A stretch of 64,000 bases of DNA, taken from positions 29,536 to 93,535 of the forward strand of contig NZ_FNEJ01000021.1 of NCBI RefSeq assembly GCF_900100085.1, given 5' to 3'. Within the stretch, counting starts at the first letter, position 1. Each line of letters opens with the position of its first letter. Of the stretch, positions 17,225-26,382 are shown one piece after another. This DNA is from Salipiger marinus. GTDB lineage: Bacteria > Pseudomonadota > Alphaproteobacteria > Rhodobacterales > Rhodobacteraceae. A program made the position numbers and the translations under genes. A model generated the notes under the pieces. It was not told where the DNA came from. It saw nothing but the letters and a program-made list of their open reading frames with translations, and did not search any database.

Positions 17225-17467
17225 GGTCGTGCCCCTGTCCGGTCGTGAAGAAACTTGGGCTCCGTCGTGCCTCATATCCTGACCAAGGGCAAGGGGCGCG
17301 GGCGCATCGTCGCCGGGCGGGCCGGTGATTGGCGGCGGCGCGGGCAAAGCTGCGCCGCAGCACCGGTCGGGCGCGCGCTCAAATATCTGTCCGCGAATAT
17401 GTTTGCCGGGGCCAGCGGCCCGCGCTAGGGTATCGCTCGACGAACAGAGACCGGCGAAAAATAAACC

Positions 17468-18019
17468 GTGACTTCCCCGCATCCTGATATCGAGGATCTG
17501 ATCGCCCGCATCGCGATGGGGGACAGAGCATCCTTCCGCACGCTCTATGATCGCACCTCCGCGAAACTCTTTGGCGTCTGCCTGCGTGTCTTGGATGATC
17601 GCACCCAAGCCGAGGAGGCATTACAGGATGTCTTCATCAAGGTCTGGAACAATGCCGGTCAGTACCGGGTCAACGGGTTTTCTCCGATGACGTGGCTGAT
17701 CACTCTGGCGCGCAATGCGGCGGTGGACCGGCGGCGGAAGCGTGATGCGGGCCGACGGCCCGAGCCGATCGATGCTGCGGATTTTGTGGCCGATCCCTCT
17801 CCGGGCCCTGCAGCCCTGCTGGAGGCGCGGGCCGAAGCGGCGGCGCTGGGGGCCTGTCTGCGGGAACTGCCGCCCGACCGCGCCGAGATGGTCCGCAGGG
17901 CCTATCTGGAAGGCGCCACCTATGCCGAGCTGTCCACCGCGACGGGGGTCAAGCTCAACACTGTTCGAACCTGGCTGCGACGCAGCCTGATGCAACTGAG
18001 GGAGTGCCTGAGCCGATGA
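17468..18019 (+). CDS. ECF-type RNA polymerase sigma factor
   Basis: This 183-residue protein has sigma region 2 (residues about 20-90, with [20 protein letters not shown] and [18 protein letters not shown]) and sigma region 4 (about 125-180, with [15 protein letters not shown]). The start is a GTG at 17468. Its stop overlaps the start of the next gene by ATGA, and that gene encodes a membrane anti-sigma factor, so the two are co-translated and form a switch. ECF factors of this kind respond to envelope or oxidative stress; the signal here is unknown. Confidence 0.92.
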   Translation: MTSPHPDIEDLIARIAMGDRASFRTLYDRTSAKLFGVCLRVLDDRTQAEEALQDVFIKVWNNAGQYRVNGFSPMTWLITLARNAAVDRRRKRDAGRRPEPIDAADFVADPSPGPAALLEARAEAAALGACLRELPPDRAEMVRRAYLEGATYAELSTATGVKLNTVRTWLRRSLMQLRECLSR

Positions 18020-18723
18020 CCGGGCGAGACGAGACGGATCTGCCGGGGGGCTGGGAAGCCGCCGCGGCGGAATACGTCCTCGGGCTTCTGCCGGAGGCTG
18101 AGGCGCGCGCCTTTCATGCGCGGCTGGGGCAGGACCGTGACCTGCAGCGCGATGTCGAGGCATGGCAGGATTACTTTTCCACCCTGACGGACGAGATCGC
18201 GCCGGTGGCGCCGCCGCCGCAGGTGCTGCGCCGGATCGAGGCGCGGCTTTATGGCCGTCGCCGCCGGGGCTTTGGCAGCAGTCTGCTGCCCTATCTGCTG
18301 GGCGCGGTCACCGCCGGGGCGCTGGCCTGGGCCGCGCTGACCACGGGTCTGGTCGGACCGGCGGAAGATCCGCATCTTTATGCCGAACTGCGGGTGCCCG
18401 ACCGGGGGCTCGACATGCTGGCGCATTGGTCGCCGGAAACCGGCACCTTCATGGTGCGCTGGGATGGCGGGGATTATCCCGACGACCGCGCGCTGCAGAT
18501 CTGGGTGATCCCCGAAGGGGCGGAAACGCCGCTGTCGGTGGGCCTGATCGCGCGCGGCGAGGGGCTGACCTCGATCTGGCTGCCGGAGGATCTGGCGGCG
18601 CAGGTGCCGGGGGCCACGGTCGCCATTTCCGAAGAGCCCGAGGGCGGATCGCCCACCGGCCTGCCCACCGGCCCGGTGCTGGCCAGCGGCCTGCTGGACG
18701 CCCGCATCCCCGCCAGCCTGTGA
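18016..18723 (+). CDS. Membrane anti-sigma factor, RskA/anti-sigma-K type
   Basis: This 235-residue protein has a cytoplasmic N-terminal region with the zinc-less anti-sigma helix (WEAAAAEYVLGLLPEAEARA), one membrane segment at about residues 88-112, and a periplasmic RskA domain that ends with the SGLLDARIP region. It should hold the upstream ECF sigma factor inactive at the inner membrane. The ATG at 18016 overlaps the sigma stop codon (ATGA); an in-frame ATG at 18004 is possible but less likely. Confidence 0.9.
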   Translation: MTGRDETDLPGGWEAAAAEYVLGLLPEAEARAFHARLGQDRDLQRDVEAWQDYFSTLTDEIAPVAPPPQVLRRIEARLYGRRRRGFGSSLLPYLLGAVTAGALAWAALTTGLVGPAEDPHLYAELRVPDRGLDMLAHWSPETGTFMVRWDGGDYPDDRALQIWVIPEGAETPLSVGLIARGEGLTSIWLPEDLAAQVPGATVAISEEPEGGSPTGLPTGPVLASGLLDARIPASL

Positions 18724-18869
18724 CGGTCGCGCGGCGCCTTCGGGCGCCTGCGCATGGTCACGCGGATGTGAGCGGAACCGCTGCCGCCGCTGAAACTCCA
18801 ACCCGCCAGATGGCGTGACTTCGACTGATCCCGCCGACATCCGGCGGGGCAGTTGGAGGAACTATCATC

Positions 18870-19418
18870 ATGTTTGACGCATTCAAGGTTGCCCTTCTGG
18901 TCCTGCCGCTTGGCCTGCCGGTCGTCGCGCAGGAAAACCCGATGGTGGGCGGCGCCGCCATGTTTGCCGACCGCTCCATCGTGGCGAACGCGGTCAATTC
19001 CAAGGATCATGAAACGCTGGTCGCCGCCGTGCAGCAGGCCGGTCTGGTGGACACGCTGAATTCCGAAGGTCCGTTCACGGTCTTCGCGCCGACCGATGCG
19101 GCCTTTGACCGGATTTCCGACGAAAGCCTGTCGCAGCTGATGATGCCGCAGAACAAGGCGCAGCTGGCCCAGATCCTGACCTGTCATGTCGTGGCTGCCA
19201 GCGTGATGTCCGATGCCATCGCCGGGATGATCGCGGATGATGGCGGCGTGCATCCGGTGCCGACCGTCGGCGGCTGCACGCTGCAGGCGCGGATGCAGGG
19301 CGGCAAGATCACGCTGACCGATGAACAGGGCCGTTCTGCCACCGTGACCATCGCGGATGTGCGCCAGTCCAACGGCGTCATCCATGTGATCGACCGGGTG
19401 CTGCTGCCCGCCATGTAA
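18870..19418 (+). CDS. Secreted fasciclin-domain protein
   Basis: This 182-residue protein has a signal peptide (cut near residue 20, VVA-QEN) and one fasciclin/FAS1 domain covering the rest: TLVAAVQQAGLVDTL, the H1 box PFTVFAPTDAAFD, the YH-like LTCHVVAASVM, and the H2 box VIHVIDRVLLP. FAS1 domains mediate adhesion or bind small ligands outside the cell. It follows the anti-sigma gene by 146 bp and has a strong GGAGGA ribosome site. It is the probable main target of the ECF system, since such trios are common in proteobacteria; that link is inference. Confidence 0.9.
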   Translation: MFDAFKVALLVLPLGLPVVAQENPMVGGAAMFADRSIVANAVNSKDHETLVAAVQQAGLVDTLNSEGPFTVFAPTDAAFDRISDESLSQLMMPQNKAQLAQILTCHVVAASVMSDAIAGMIADDGGVHPVPTVGGCTLQARMQGGKITLTDEQGRSATVTIADVRQSNGVIHVIDRVLLPAM

Positions 19419-19433
19419 GCCCCGGACGGCAAA

Positions 19434-19463
19434 CCGCCCCGCCGGAGGGTGACGGCGGGGCGG
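19434..19463 (+). terminator. GC hairpin after the fasciclin gene
   Basis: A 10-bp perfect stem (CCGCCCCGCC and GGCGGGGCGG, loop of 10 nt) starts 16 bp after the fasciclin stop. No T-run follows, so it may be a weak or factor-dependent terminator. Confidence 0.5.
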
Positions 19464-19474
19464 CAGACAGGGAC

Positions 19475-19705
19475 AACCTGCACGCCTAGGGGAGTGGCGT
19501 GCAGGCCCGTTCGGTCCGTGAGAGTCCGGCACAGGGAGCGCGGAAGCTCACCGGTGGATCATCTCCACCGACAGCCCAGCCCTACCATGTGTTGAAGGCG
19601 AGCGTCCAGCGTGAACGTGCAACCATAGGGTGAGCGAAGGCGAGAAGCTGCCGAGTCGGCGAAAAGGCCGGGGAGATGCCGAAATTTCCGGCACATCCCT
19701 GACTG
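19475..19705. other. Non-coding, hairpin-rich segment; possible group II intron remnant or other structured RNA
   Basis: No credible gene fits here, but the sequence is rich in pairing: CGGTGGA-TCATC-TCCACCG at 19552-19570, CCCTA with TAGGG across a 40-nt domain, GCCGA-GT-CGGC, and TGCCG-AAATTTC-CGGCA next to the J-domain gene end. Purine-rich joining pieces such as GGCGAGAAGCTGCCGAGTCG and GTGAACGTGCAACC remind me of domain I of bacterial group II introns. No maturase and no domain V hallmark were found, so at best it is a fragment. The 3' side stops exactly at the J-domain gene stop codon. Confidence 0.3.
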
Positions 19706-19707
19706 GC

Positions 19708-20337
19708 TCACTTGAAGTTGCGGCTCTCCTTGATCTGATCCCATGCCCAGACCACCTCCTGCAGCTGGTCTTCCTGACTGCGGTCGCCGCCGTTCATGTC
19801 GGGATGCAGCACCTTGATCAGCGCCTTGTAGGCCTTGCGCACCTCGGCCTTGGTCTCGGCATCGCGCAGGTCCAGAATCTCCAGCGCGCGCTTTTCGGTG
19901 GGGGGCAGGCGGCGCCCGGTGCCCGCCGCCTTGTTGCGGCCCGGATTGCGCGTGGCGTTTTCGCCCAGCACCTGATGCGCGTCCTCGATGCCCAGCCGGG
20001 CCCAGGCCCGCGCTTCGGGATCGCGGTAATCCTTGGTCTTGCGCTCCCAGACCTTGTCGGCGGTGGACTGCGCGTTCATCTCCGCCTCGGTCTTGCCGTG
20101 GAAGAAATTCCATTGGTTGTTGTAGTCGCGCACATGGTCCTTGCAGAACCAGAAGAAGTCATCCAGCACATCCGGCGCCTTGGGCGCACGGAACTTGCCG
20201 GGCTCCTGACAGCCCTCGTGATCACACACGCGGGTCGAGGTCTCCTGCTCGCCGGTCATGCCGCGCCGCCCGCGCGGATTTTTTCTTTTTGCCGACTTGA
20301 TCGACATGTCGAAACCGAAGGGATCGGGTCTGCTCAT
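19708..20337 (-). CDS. J-domain (DnaJ-like) protein
   Basis: This 209-residue protein carries a J domain at its C-terminus (residues about 150-208) with the HPD triad at 178-180 in KVLHPDMNGG, the reverse of the usual N-terminal placement. Upstream is a possible metal site: Cys38, His40, Cys43, Cys65 and His68. J proteins stimulate DnaK; the client is unknown. The ATG at 20337 (MSRPDPFGFD) is preferred over an upstream in-frame ATG at 20424, which would overlap the divergent BolA gene. It is back to back with that gene. Confidence 0.88.
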   Translation of the reverse strand: MSRPDPFGFDMSIKSAKRKNPRGRRGMTGEQETSTRVCDHEGCQEPGKFRAPKAPDVLDDFFWFCKDHVRDYNNQWNFFHGKTEAEMNAQSTADKVWERKTKDYRDPEARAWARLGIEDAHQVLGENATRNPGRNKAAGTGRRLPPTEKRALEILDLRDAETKAEVRKAYKALIKVLHPDMNGGDRSQEDQLQEVVWAWDQIKESRNFK

Positions 20338-20410
20338 GGTCTCACCTTTTCGACTCGGACGCAGCAGTTTAGACAATCCTCCGAGAGATTGAAGTGTCAC
20401 GGAGGGAAAA

Positions 20411-20668
20411 TTGTCGCGAGTCATGGAAATCGAGAGCCGCCTGAGGGCAGCGTTTTCACCGGCCGAGCTGGAGGTGCGCGACGAGAGCGCGCAACATATC
20501 GGCCATGCGGGGTATCAGGAAGGGGGCGAAAGCCATTTCCATGTGCGGATGCGCGCACCGGAGTTCAAGGGCATGGGCCGCATCGCCCGCCACCGCGCCG
20601 TGCACAGCGCACTGGGCGGGGATCTGGTCGGCGCCATCCACGCGCTGTCGCTGGATCTGCAGGACTGA
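20411..20668 (+). CDS. bolA: BolA family protein
   Basis: This 85-residue protein has the BolA/IbaG fold: EIESRLRAAFSPAELEV, the conserved SHFHVRM (Cys/His cluster-binding strand) and RIARHRAVHSAL. BolA proteins act with monothiol glutaredoxins in Fe-S trafficking. A TTG at 20411 with GGAGGG just upstream gives the usual five residues before EIESRL; an ATG at 20423 is the alternative but has only a weak ribosome site. It shares a 73-bp divergent promoter region with the J-domain gene. Confidence 0.87.
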   Translation: MSRVMEIESRLRAAFSPAELEVRDESAQHIGHAGYQEGGESHFHVRMRAPEFKGMGRIARHRAVHSALGGDLVGAIHALSLDLQD

Positions 20669-20677
20669 CGCTGCCGG

Positions 20678-21208
20678 TCAGTCCGTGCCGCCGCTGTCCT
20701 TCGTCCGCGTGTCGCGGTCGGAAAGGACGGTGAGCGGACGCTCCAGCGGGGGCGCGCCGTCCGGGCCCGCCTCTGCCGGGGGCCGCAGCGGGGCCTCGCG
20801 GGTGGCGCGCAGCAGATTGCGCTCCGGCTCCGGCTCGGGCTGGGGGTCGGGAAAGACCGGGCCCTGTCGCGGCGGATCGATCCGGGGCGCGGGGGCGGGG
20901 GTCTCTGCCGCCACGGGCGCAGGTGCCGTCACCACGGCCGGGGCAGGGGAGGGCGCGTGCATCTGCGCGCCCTGCGTCACCTCCCGGCGGAACACCAGAA
21001 GGTTGCGCCACACCGTCTGGCTGGAGGCAAGGCCGCTGCGTTCCTCGCTTGGCAGGGTTTCGGCGCGCTGATAGTCCCAGCCCTGCGCGGCCATGTCATT
21101 CATCAGCCGCTCGATGGCAAAGGCAAAGCGGTCTTCCGCGCCCTTCAGTCCACGTGCCTTCTCGCCCTTCGCGGGGGCGGGCACGACCTTGTATTCATAC
21201 CTGTTCAT
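20678..21208 (-). CDS. DUF4177-domain protein with proline-rich tail
   Basis: This 176-residue protein starts with a DUF4177-like domain (MNRYEYKVVPAP to about residue 70, with AIERLMNDMAAQGWDYQRAE). A long Pro/Ala-rich, presumably disordered tail follows. The start at 21208 is the first ATG that gives this domain start; longer in-frame starts add unrelated sequence. It has no signal peptide and its function is unknown. It converges on the BolA gene, with 9 bp between the stop codons. Confidence 0.8.
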   Translation of the reverse strand: MNRYEYKVVPAPAKGEKARGLKGAEDRFAFAIERLMNDMAAQGWDYQRAETLPSEERSGLASSQTVWRNLLVFRREVTQGAQMHAPSPAPAVVTAPAPVAAETPAPAPRIDPPRQGPVFPDPQPEPEPERNLLRATREAPLRPPAEAGPDGAPPLERPLTVLSDRDTRTKDSGGTD

Positions 21209-21752
21209 GGCTGCGGTTTTCCCCGGATCCTTGCTGTCTGGCAAGGGGGTATCGGCGGCGCTCCGCCAAGTAAAGACCGGGGGCGGACCTGTGGCCCTCC
21301 CCCGGCTCGGCTGCTGGAAATGCGAAGTTTCAATGGACTGGTACGCCCGCCACGATGACCTGCAGCGCGCACCGGGCACTCACGGACCCGGTAACGTAAC
21401 CCTAGCAAATCCGTGAGCAGAGCCGCGAGTGGGGGATTCCTTACGTTTCCTCCGCTGCCCCGGCAGCGTATCCGGGGCCTTTGCCGCTGCCCGCAGGAGG
21501 CTGTTCATATAGGCCGAAGTCCGGTTTTCTGCGCGGGTCATTGCGGCTTGCGCTGGCCGCAGGCAGCAGAAAGGGCGGACCTTGCGGGCAGGCCTTTGCC
21601 AGATGCGCAGGCCTTGGCGGTGCTGCGATGGTCCCCGATGGCGCGATGCAGCGGGACCACAGCAGAAGCTGGAGCCGGGCCGTGCCACGGGCTATGACCT
21701 TTGCGAGCCCCGGCACAATCGCCAGCCCGGCCTCTGACAGGAGATGTGCAGC
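21209..21752. other. Intergenic region with no supportable gene
   Basis: This 544-bp stretch has open frames in several phases but none with a domain, a ribosome site or sensible composition. It contains an 8-bp inverted repeat CTCACGGA/TCCGTGAG at 21379-21417. At 21571-21588 an 18-nt stretch is identical to the left arm and loop of the terminator at 22291. It is probably decayed sequence. Confidence 0.5.
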
Positions 21753-22169
21753 ATGATCGGTTATGTCACGGTCGGTGCCGACGACATCCCGCGCGCGAAG
21801 CGGTTCTATTCCGCGATCCTGCCCCCTTTGGGCTACGGGCTGGAGGAAGGGCCGGAAGGCCTGAGCTACGCGCTGCCGCAACACCCGGGCCGAGGCGCCA
21901 GTCTGCCCGAGTTCTACGTCAAACCGCCCTTCGATGGAGGGCCCGCATCAGCGGGCAATGGCGCGATGATCGCGTTTCAGGCAAGCTGCCAGCAGGAGGT
22001 CCGCGACCTTCATGCAGCGGCGCTCGCCGTAAGCGGGCGGGACGAAGGGCCGCCGGGGTTTCGCGACGCCTACGGGGCCAGTTTTTACGTGGGCTATCTG
22101 CGTGATCCGCAGGGCAACAAGATCGCGCTGTTTTGCAGCACTCAGGACGAGCCCGGGCGGGACGGCTAA
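21753..22169 (+). CDS. VOC (glyoxalase/bleomycin resistance) family protein
   Basis: This 138-residue protein has the VOC fold pattern: MIGYVTVGADDIPRAKRFY at the start and YLRDPQGNKIALFC at the end, with two beta-alpha-beta-beta-beta modules between. Such proteins are metal-dependent lyases, dioxygenases or drug-binding proteins; the substrate is not evident. The ATG at 21753 lies 10 nt after AGGAG; the ATG at 21744 is too close to it. Confidence 0.85.
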   Translation: MIGYVTVGADDIPRAKRFYSAILPPLGYGLEEGPEGLSYALPQHPGRGASLPEFYVKPPFDGGPASAGNGAMIAFQASCQQEVRDLHAAALAVSGRDEGPPGFRDAYGASFYVGYLRDPQGNKIALFCSTQDEPGRDG

Positions 22170-22290
22170 GCCGCTATCCAGACGGTGCCACGGCAGGGGT
22201 GATCGCCGGGACCAAGACGCCGCAGCAGGGCGCGGCTTGCCGGAGGCCGGTCCACAAGGCCCTTCGCCCTGATGGCGCCGGACATGTAAA

Positions 22291-22317
22291 AAGGGCGGAC
22301 CTTGCGGGTCCGCCCTT
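22291..22317. terminator. Bidirectional hairpin terminator
   Basis: An 11-bp perfect stem (AAGGGCGGACC and GGTCCGCCCTT, loop TTGCG) lies between the VOC gene (+) and gatB (-), with As before and Ts after. It can serve both converging transcripts. Confidence 0.8.
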
Positions 22318-22338
22318 CTGTCCAGAATAGGCCCGCGC

Positions 22339-23853
22339 TCAGAGGCCCAGCTTGGCCGTCACGATCTCGTTGACCGCCTGCGGGTTGGCCTTGCCGCCGG
22401 TGGCCTTCATCACCTGCCCCACGAACCAGCCCGCCAGCTTGGGGTTCTGCTGGGCCTTTTCGACCTGCGCGGGGTTGGCGGCGATGATCTCGTCCACCGC
22501 GGCCTCGATGGCGCCGGTGTCGGTGACCTGCTTCAGCCCCTTCGCCTCGACGATCTGGGCCGGGTCGCCGCCGTCGGTATAGACGATCTCGAACACGTCC
22601 TTGGCGATCTTGCCGGAAATGTCGCCCGATTTGATCAGCGTGATGATGCCCGCAAGCTGGGCGGGGCTGACCGGGCTTTCGGTGATCTCGTGGCCTTCCT
22701 TCTTCAGCCGACCGAAGAGTTCGTTGATGACCCAGTTCGCGGCCAGCTTGCCGTCGCCGCAGCCGGTCACCACCTCTTCGAAATAGGCGGCGTTCACCAC
22801 TTCGGCGGTCAGCACGCCCGCGTCATATTCCGACAGGCCGAATTCGGTGACAAAGCGCGCCTTCTTGGCATCGGGCAGTTCCGGCAGCGTCGCCCTGATG
22901 TCATCGACCCAAGCCTGTTCGATTTCCAGCGGCAGCAGGTCCGGATCGGGGAAGTAGCGGTAATCATGCGCCTCTTCCTTGGACCGCATCGACCGCGTCT
23001 CGCCCTTGTCGGGATCGTAAAGCCGGGTTTCCTGATCCACCGTGCCGCCCGCTTCAAGGATGGCGATCTGGCGCCGTGCCTCGAAATCGATCGCCGCCTG
23101 AATGAACCGCATGGAGTTCATGTTCTTGATCTCGCAGCGCGTGCCCAGATGGCCGAAATCCTGCGTTTCCTGATAGCGCTCATAGGCACCGGGGCGGCAG
23201 ACCGACACGTTCACGTCGGCGCGCAGGTTGCCGTTCTGCATGTTGCCGTCGCAGGTGCCCAGATAGCGCAGGATCTGGCGCAGCTTGGCCACATAGGCCG
23301 CCGCCTCTTCGGGGCCGCGCAGGTCGGGGCGGCTGACGATTTCCATCAGCGCCACGCCGGTGCGGTTGAGATCGACAAAGGACATGGCCGGATCCATGTC
23401 ATGGATCGACTTGCCCGCATCCTGTTCGATATGGATGCGTTCGATGCGCACCCGCCGCGCGATGCCCGGCTCCATGTCCACGATCACCTCGCCCTCGCCC
23501 ACGATGGGGTGATACAGCTGGCTGATCTGATAGCCCTGCGGCAGATCCGGATAGAAGTAGTTCTTGCGGTCGAAGGCGGATTTCAGGTTGATCTGCGCCT
23601 TCAGCCCCAGCCCGGTGCGCACCGCCTGTTCCACGCAGAATTCGTTGATGACGGGCAGCATGCCGGGCATGGCCGCATCCACGAAGGCGACATTGGAATT
23701 GGGCTCGGCGCCGAACCGGGTGGAGGCGCCGGAAAAGAGCTTCGACTGGGACGAGATCTGGGCATGGATCTCCATCCCGATCACCAGTTCCCAGTCGTGT
23801 TTCGCCCCGGCGATGACCTTGGGTCTGGGGGGCTCGAAGCTCAGGTCAAGCAT
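22339..23853 (-). CDS. gatB: Asp-tRNA(Asn)/Glu-tRNA(Gln) amidotransferase subunit B
   Basis: This 504-residue protein is GatB. The N-terminal kinase-like domain begins [19 protein letters not shown] and contains [19 protein letters not shown] and the [12 protein letters not shown] segment. The C-terminal GatB/YqeY domain ends with the usual [13 protein letters not shown]. It works with GatA and GatC in the cytoplasm to amidate misacylated tRNAs. The ATG at 23853 is the natural start ([14 protein letters not shown]). GatA and GatC are not in the window. Confidence 0.97.
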   Translation of the reverse strand: MLDLSFEPPRPKVIAGAKHDWELVIGMEIHAQISSQSKLFSGASTRFGAEPNSNVAFVDAAMPGMLPVINEFCVEQAVRTGLGLKAQINLKSAFDRKNYFYPDLPQGYQISQLYHPIVGEGEVIVDMEPGIARRVRIERIHIEQDAGKSIHDMDPAMSFVDLNRTGVALMEIVSRPDLRGPEEAAAYVAKLRQILRYLGTCDGNMQNGNLRADVNVSVCRPGAYERYQETQDFGHLGTRCEIKNMNSMRFIQAAIDFEARRQIAILEAGGTVDQETRLYDPDKGETRSMRSKEEAHDYRYFPDPDLLPLEIEQAWVDDIRATLPELPDAKKARFVTEFGLSEYDAGVLTAEVVNAAYFEEVVTGCGDGKLAANWVINELFGRLKKEGHEITESPVSPAQLAGIITLIKSGDISGKIAKDVFEIVYTDGGDPAQIVEAKGLKQVTDTGAIEAAVDEIIAANPAQVEKAQQNPKLAGWFVGQVMKATGGKANPQAVNEIVTAKLGL

Positions 23854-23924
23854 GGCGGTTCCTCGTCTGGCAGAATGACATGGGGATACGCCAGAGCGGC
23901 AGGGGGGGCAAGGGCACAGGCGGC

Positions 23925-25154
23925 TCAGCCTGCCGCGCGGATCTCCAGCCCTTGGGCAGAGATCACCACGCGATGGCCCCGGCGCAGATCGGCGGCAAAA
24001 TGTTCGGCCAGCACCGACAGCGCGCGGACCTTGCCGCGCCGCAGCGCCGTGTCGCCGCTGCCCGCGCCGGGCCGTGCCTCGGCCCAGAGTTCGGGATGGA
24101 TCTCGCGCAGGTGGTCGCGCAGGATCCAGCCAAGCGCGCCGGTGATCCGCGCCCGCGCCGTGCCGGGACCGGCGGCGCCCGACAGGGTCAGCCCGCAATA
24201 GGCCGCCAGCAGGTTCGCCATGTGCTGGCCGTCGCGCCGGGCCAGAATGTCATGCAGGCCTTCGCTGAACAGTTCCGCCTCCACATGGGCAAAGCCGCGG
24301 CTGTCCCCGGCCAGCACATCCATCCACACCCAGACATAGCCGCCCGCCCCCCACAGATCGGCGGTGCGCTGCGCGCAGCGGCGCGCCTCCAGATCAAGCC
24401 TGCGCCAGCTGCCGAACCGTGCCGGATGCAGGTCGCGCCCCAGCGCGCGCATGTGCTCGGGGCTGCCGGGGTCGAGATCGATCAGATCCTCGTAATCATC
24501 GGCGACCCGCGCCCCGGGCCGCGCCGCGCGGTCCAGCAGCGCGCAGCGCAGCGCGGCCAGCAGCGGCGAGTCAAGCTCCAGCGGCTCGAACGGCGCCACC
24601 AGCCGCGCCGCCGCGTCCAGATGCTGCGCGCGGGCCTCGCGCCGCGCCGGGGTCGGATCGGGCGCGCCGGGCCGCCCCTGCCAGACCCGCGCCATGGCCA
24701 GATGCGCCTGTGCCAGCAGTGCGGCCAGCCACGGATCCCCGGTCAGCCCTTCCATCGCCTGCTCCAGCACCTGCAGGATGCCCAGGGCGCGGGCGACCTC
24801 GGCGCGGTCGGCGGCGGCCAGCGCCGCTTCCAGCGCATCGGCGGCGGCCCCCTCCGCCAGCAGTCGCGCCACCGGCACAGCACCCGGCGTGCGCGCGCGC
24901 CCCTGATCGGCCTCCCGCAGGGCGCGGGCAAGCTGGTCCCAGCGGTCCTGCCGGGCCAGCCGCCGCCCGTGCAGCCGGATCCGGGCCTGCGCCGCCGCCT
25001 CGCTGCCGCCCTCGCAGACGGCGATGTCCAGCCGGGCGGGCGGCGGGCCCTCCCCCCGGGGGCCGTGCGGCGCGGCAGGGCGGGCGGCCCGGCCCCGGTC
25101 GGCAAGGCGGGCCATAAGGGCGCGGAAGGCGGGCAGGGCGGGACCATGTTGCAT
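23925..25154 (-). CDS. Hypothetical alanine/arginine-rich protein, possibly TPR-like
   Basis: This 409-residue protein starts at the ATG at 25154 ([13 protein letters not shown]). The middle part is alanine- and arginine-rich helical sequence that could form TPR-like hairpins. The C-terminal 200 residues are better defined, with [36 protein letters not shown] and [23 protein letters not shown] segments. There is no signal peptide and no named family that I recognise. The frame stays open upstream of 25154, but that sequence looks non-coding. It is divergent from the lytic transglycosylase gene. Confidence 0.65.
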   Translation of the reverse strand: MQHGPALPAFRALMARLADRGRAARPAAPHGPRGEGPPPARLDIAVCEGGSEAAAQARIRLHGRRLARQDRWDQLARALREADQGRARTPGAVPVARLLAEGAAADALEAALAAADRAEVARALGILQVLEQAMEGLTGDPWLAALLAQAHLAMARVWQGRPGAPDPTPARREARAQHLDAAARLVAPFEPLELDSPLLAALRCALLDRAARPGARVADDYEDLIDLDPGSPEHMRALGRDLHPARFGSWRRLDLEARRCAQRTADLWGAGGYVWVWMDVLAGDSRGFAHVEAELFSEGLHDILARRDGQHMANLLAAYCGLTLSGAAGPGTARARITGALGWILRDHLREIHPELWAEARPGAGSGDTALRRGKVRALSVLAEHFAADLRRGHRVVISAQGLEIRAAG

Positions 25155-25350
25155 GCGACCAGCCTGCGAAGGGATTCGGGCCAAGGCAGGGCGCAAAGAC
25201 GGAGTTCTGCAGGCAGCCCGACTGGCCCCGGGCCCGGGTTCCGCAAAACCGGCTCTCAAAAAATGCACAGGAGCCAAGGCATTGTGCGGCCATCGGCAAT
25301 CCGCCGCGCATGTCCGGACGCATATATTGCCGGTTTTGCGGGCAGGCGGC

Positions 25351-26250
25351 ATGGTCCACGCCATGCTGCACAAAGTTTTCCCCCTTGTGACGGCGCTGTT
25401 TCTGGCGCCCTCCGCCTTCGCGAATACCGGCCCTGCGCCGTTGACCCCGGCGCCTGCGCCCGTCAGCGGCGGGATCATGGCGCCCGGCCCGAAGGCCCCC
25501 GAGGCCCAAGCAGACTCGCTGCTCGCGGTTTCGGCCTCCCCGCGCCCCGTGGCGCGGCGTGTCATTCCCGAGGCCCGCTGGGGCACCGGAGCAGGGCGCA
25601 CCGACTGGTCGCTGTCGGTGCTCTCGGCGCTGCGCGGCCCCGCCCGCGCGCTGCCCGCCACCGTGCCCGCCGACATCGCGCAATGGTGCCCGGCCTACCC
25701 TTCCGCCTCCCGCGACCAGCGCGAGGCCTTCTGGCTCGGGCTCGTGTCGGCGCTGGCCAAGCATGAAAGCACATGGCGCCCCACGGCGGTGGGCGGCGGC
25801 GGACAGTGGGTGGGCCTGCTGCAGATCCTTCCCGCCACCGCGCGCGGCTATGGCTGCGAGGCGCGCAGCGCCGAGGCGCTGAAGAACCCGCGCCTGAACC
25901 TTGCCTGCGGCATGCGCATCATGGCGCGCACGGTCAAACGCGACGGGGTGATCAGCCACAACATGCGCGGCGTCGCCGCCGACTGGGGCCCGTTCCATTC
26001 CCGCTCCAAGCGCGAGGACATGATGGCATGGACCCGCAGCCAGGATTATTGCAGCGGGCTGGCCCGCTCGCTGCGCCCGGTCGCGCGCCCCGAGGCGCTG
26101 ACCATCATGGCAGGCGGTCCCTCGACCCGTCCGCTCGCCCGCCCCAAACAGCTTGATGCGCCCTATGCGCGCGAGATCATCGCGACCAAGGGCCGGGTGC
26201 CGGCGCAGGAAGACCGCCGCACCAGCTGGTTCGACCCAAGGCTGGACTGA
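25351..26250 (+). CDS. Lytic transglycosylase-like protein (SLT domain)
   Basis: This 299-residue exported protein has a signal peptide (cut near residue 25, AFA-NTG), a Pro/Ala-rich linker and an SLT-type lysozyme-like domain. The catalytic glutamate is Glu139 in AKHESTWRP, followed by the GLLQI motif near residues 155-159. It should cleave glycan strands of the cell wall in the periplasm. The ATG at 25351 follows GGCAGG; the ATG at 25363 would also give a signal peptide. The C-terminal 50 residues are a positively charged tail of unknown role. Confidence 0.85.
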   Translation: MVHAMLHKVFPLVTALFLAPSAFANTGPAPLTPAPAPVSGGIMAPGPKAPEAQADSLLAVSASPRPVARRVIPEARWGTGAGRTDWSLSVLSALRGPARALPATVPADIAQWCPAYPSASRDQREAFWLGLVSALAKHESTWRPTAVGGGGQWVGLLQILPATARGYGCEARSAEALKNPRLNLACGMRIMARTVKRDGVISHNMRGVAADWGPFHSRSKREDMMAWTRSQDYCSGLARSLRPVARPEALTIMAGGPSTRPLARPKQLDAPYAREIIATKGRVPAQEDRRTSWFDPRLD

Positions 26251-26303
26251 CTGGCGCGCGGGGTTTCAGGGCGCGACACCCGCGACCCCCAGACCCCGCC
26301 GCC

Positions 26304-26366
26304 TCTTCTGACCCCAAATATCCCGGGGGAGCCGCCCGGAGGGCGGCGGGGGCAGAGCCCCCTTTT
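26304..26366 (-). repeat. GC-rich intergenic repeat, terminator-like copy
   Basis: On the minus strand the order is GGGGGC-TCT-GCCCCC, a CCGCCC-TCC-GGGCGG hairpin, then the CCCCCGGGATATTTGGGG tail and TCAGAAGA. The tail matches the pair at 13046/13084. It begins 17 bp after the stop of the SDR gene at 26383 in the same orientation. On the plus strand the last hairpin is followed by TTTT, so it could also end the transglycosylase transcript. Confidence 0.75.
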
Positions 26367-26382
26367 CCCCCGCACCTCGGCC

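Noticed and set aside
19475..19705. RNase P RNA or tmRNA in the hairpin-rich gap
   Set aside because: The expected conserved cores (for example GAGGAAAGTCCGGGC of RNase P or a tRNA-like end) are not present.
24419..25117. Proline/arginine-rich plus-strand frame opposite the unknown 409-residue gene
   Set aside because: It has low complexity and no domain, and the minus-strand frame has better composition and a plausible start.
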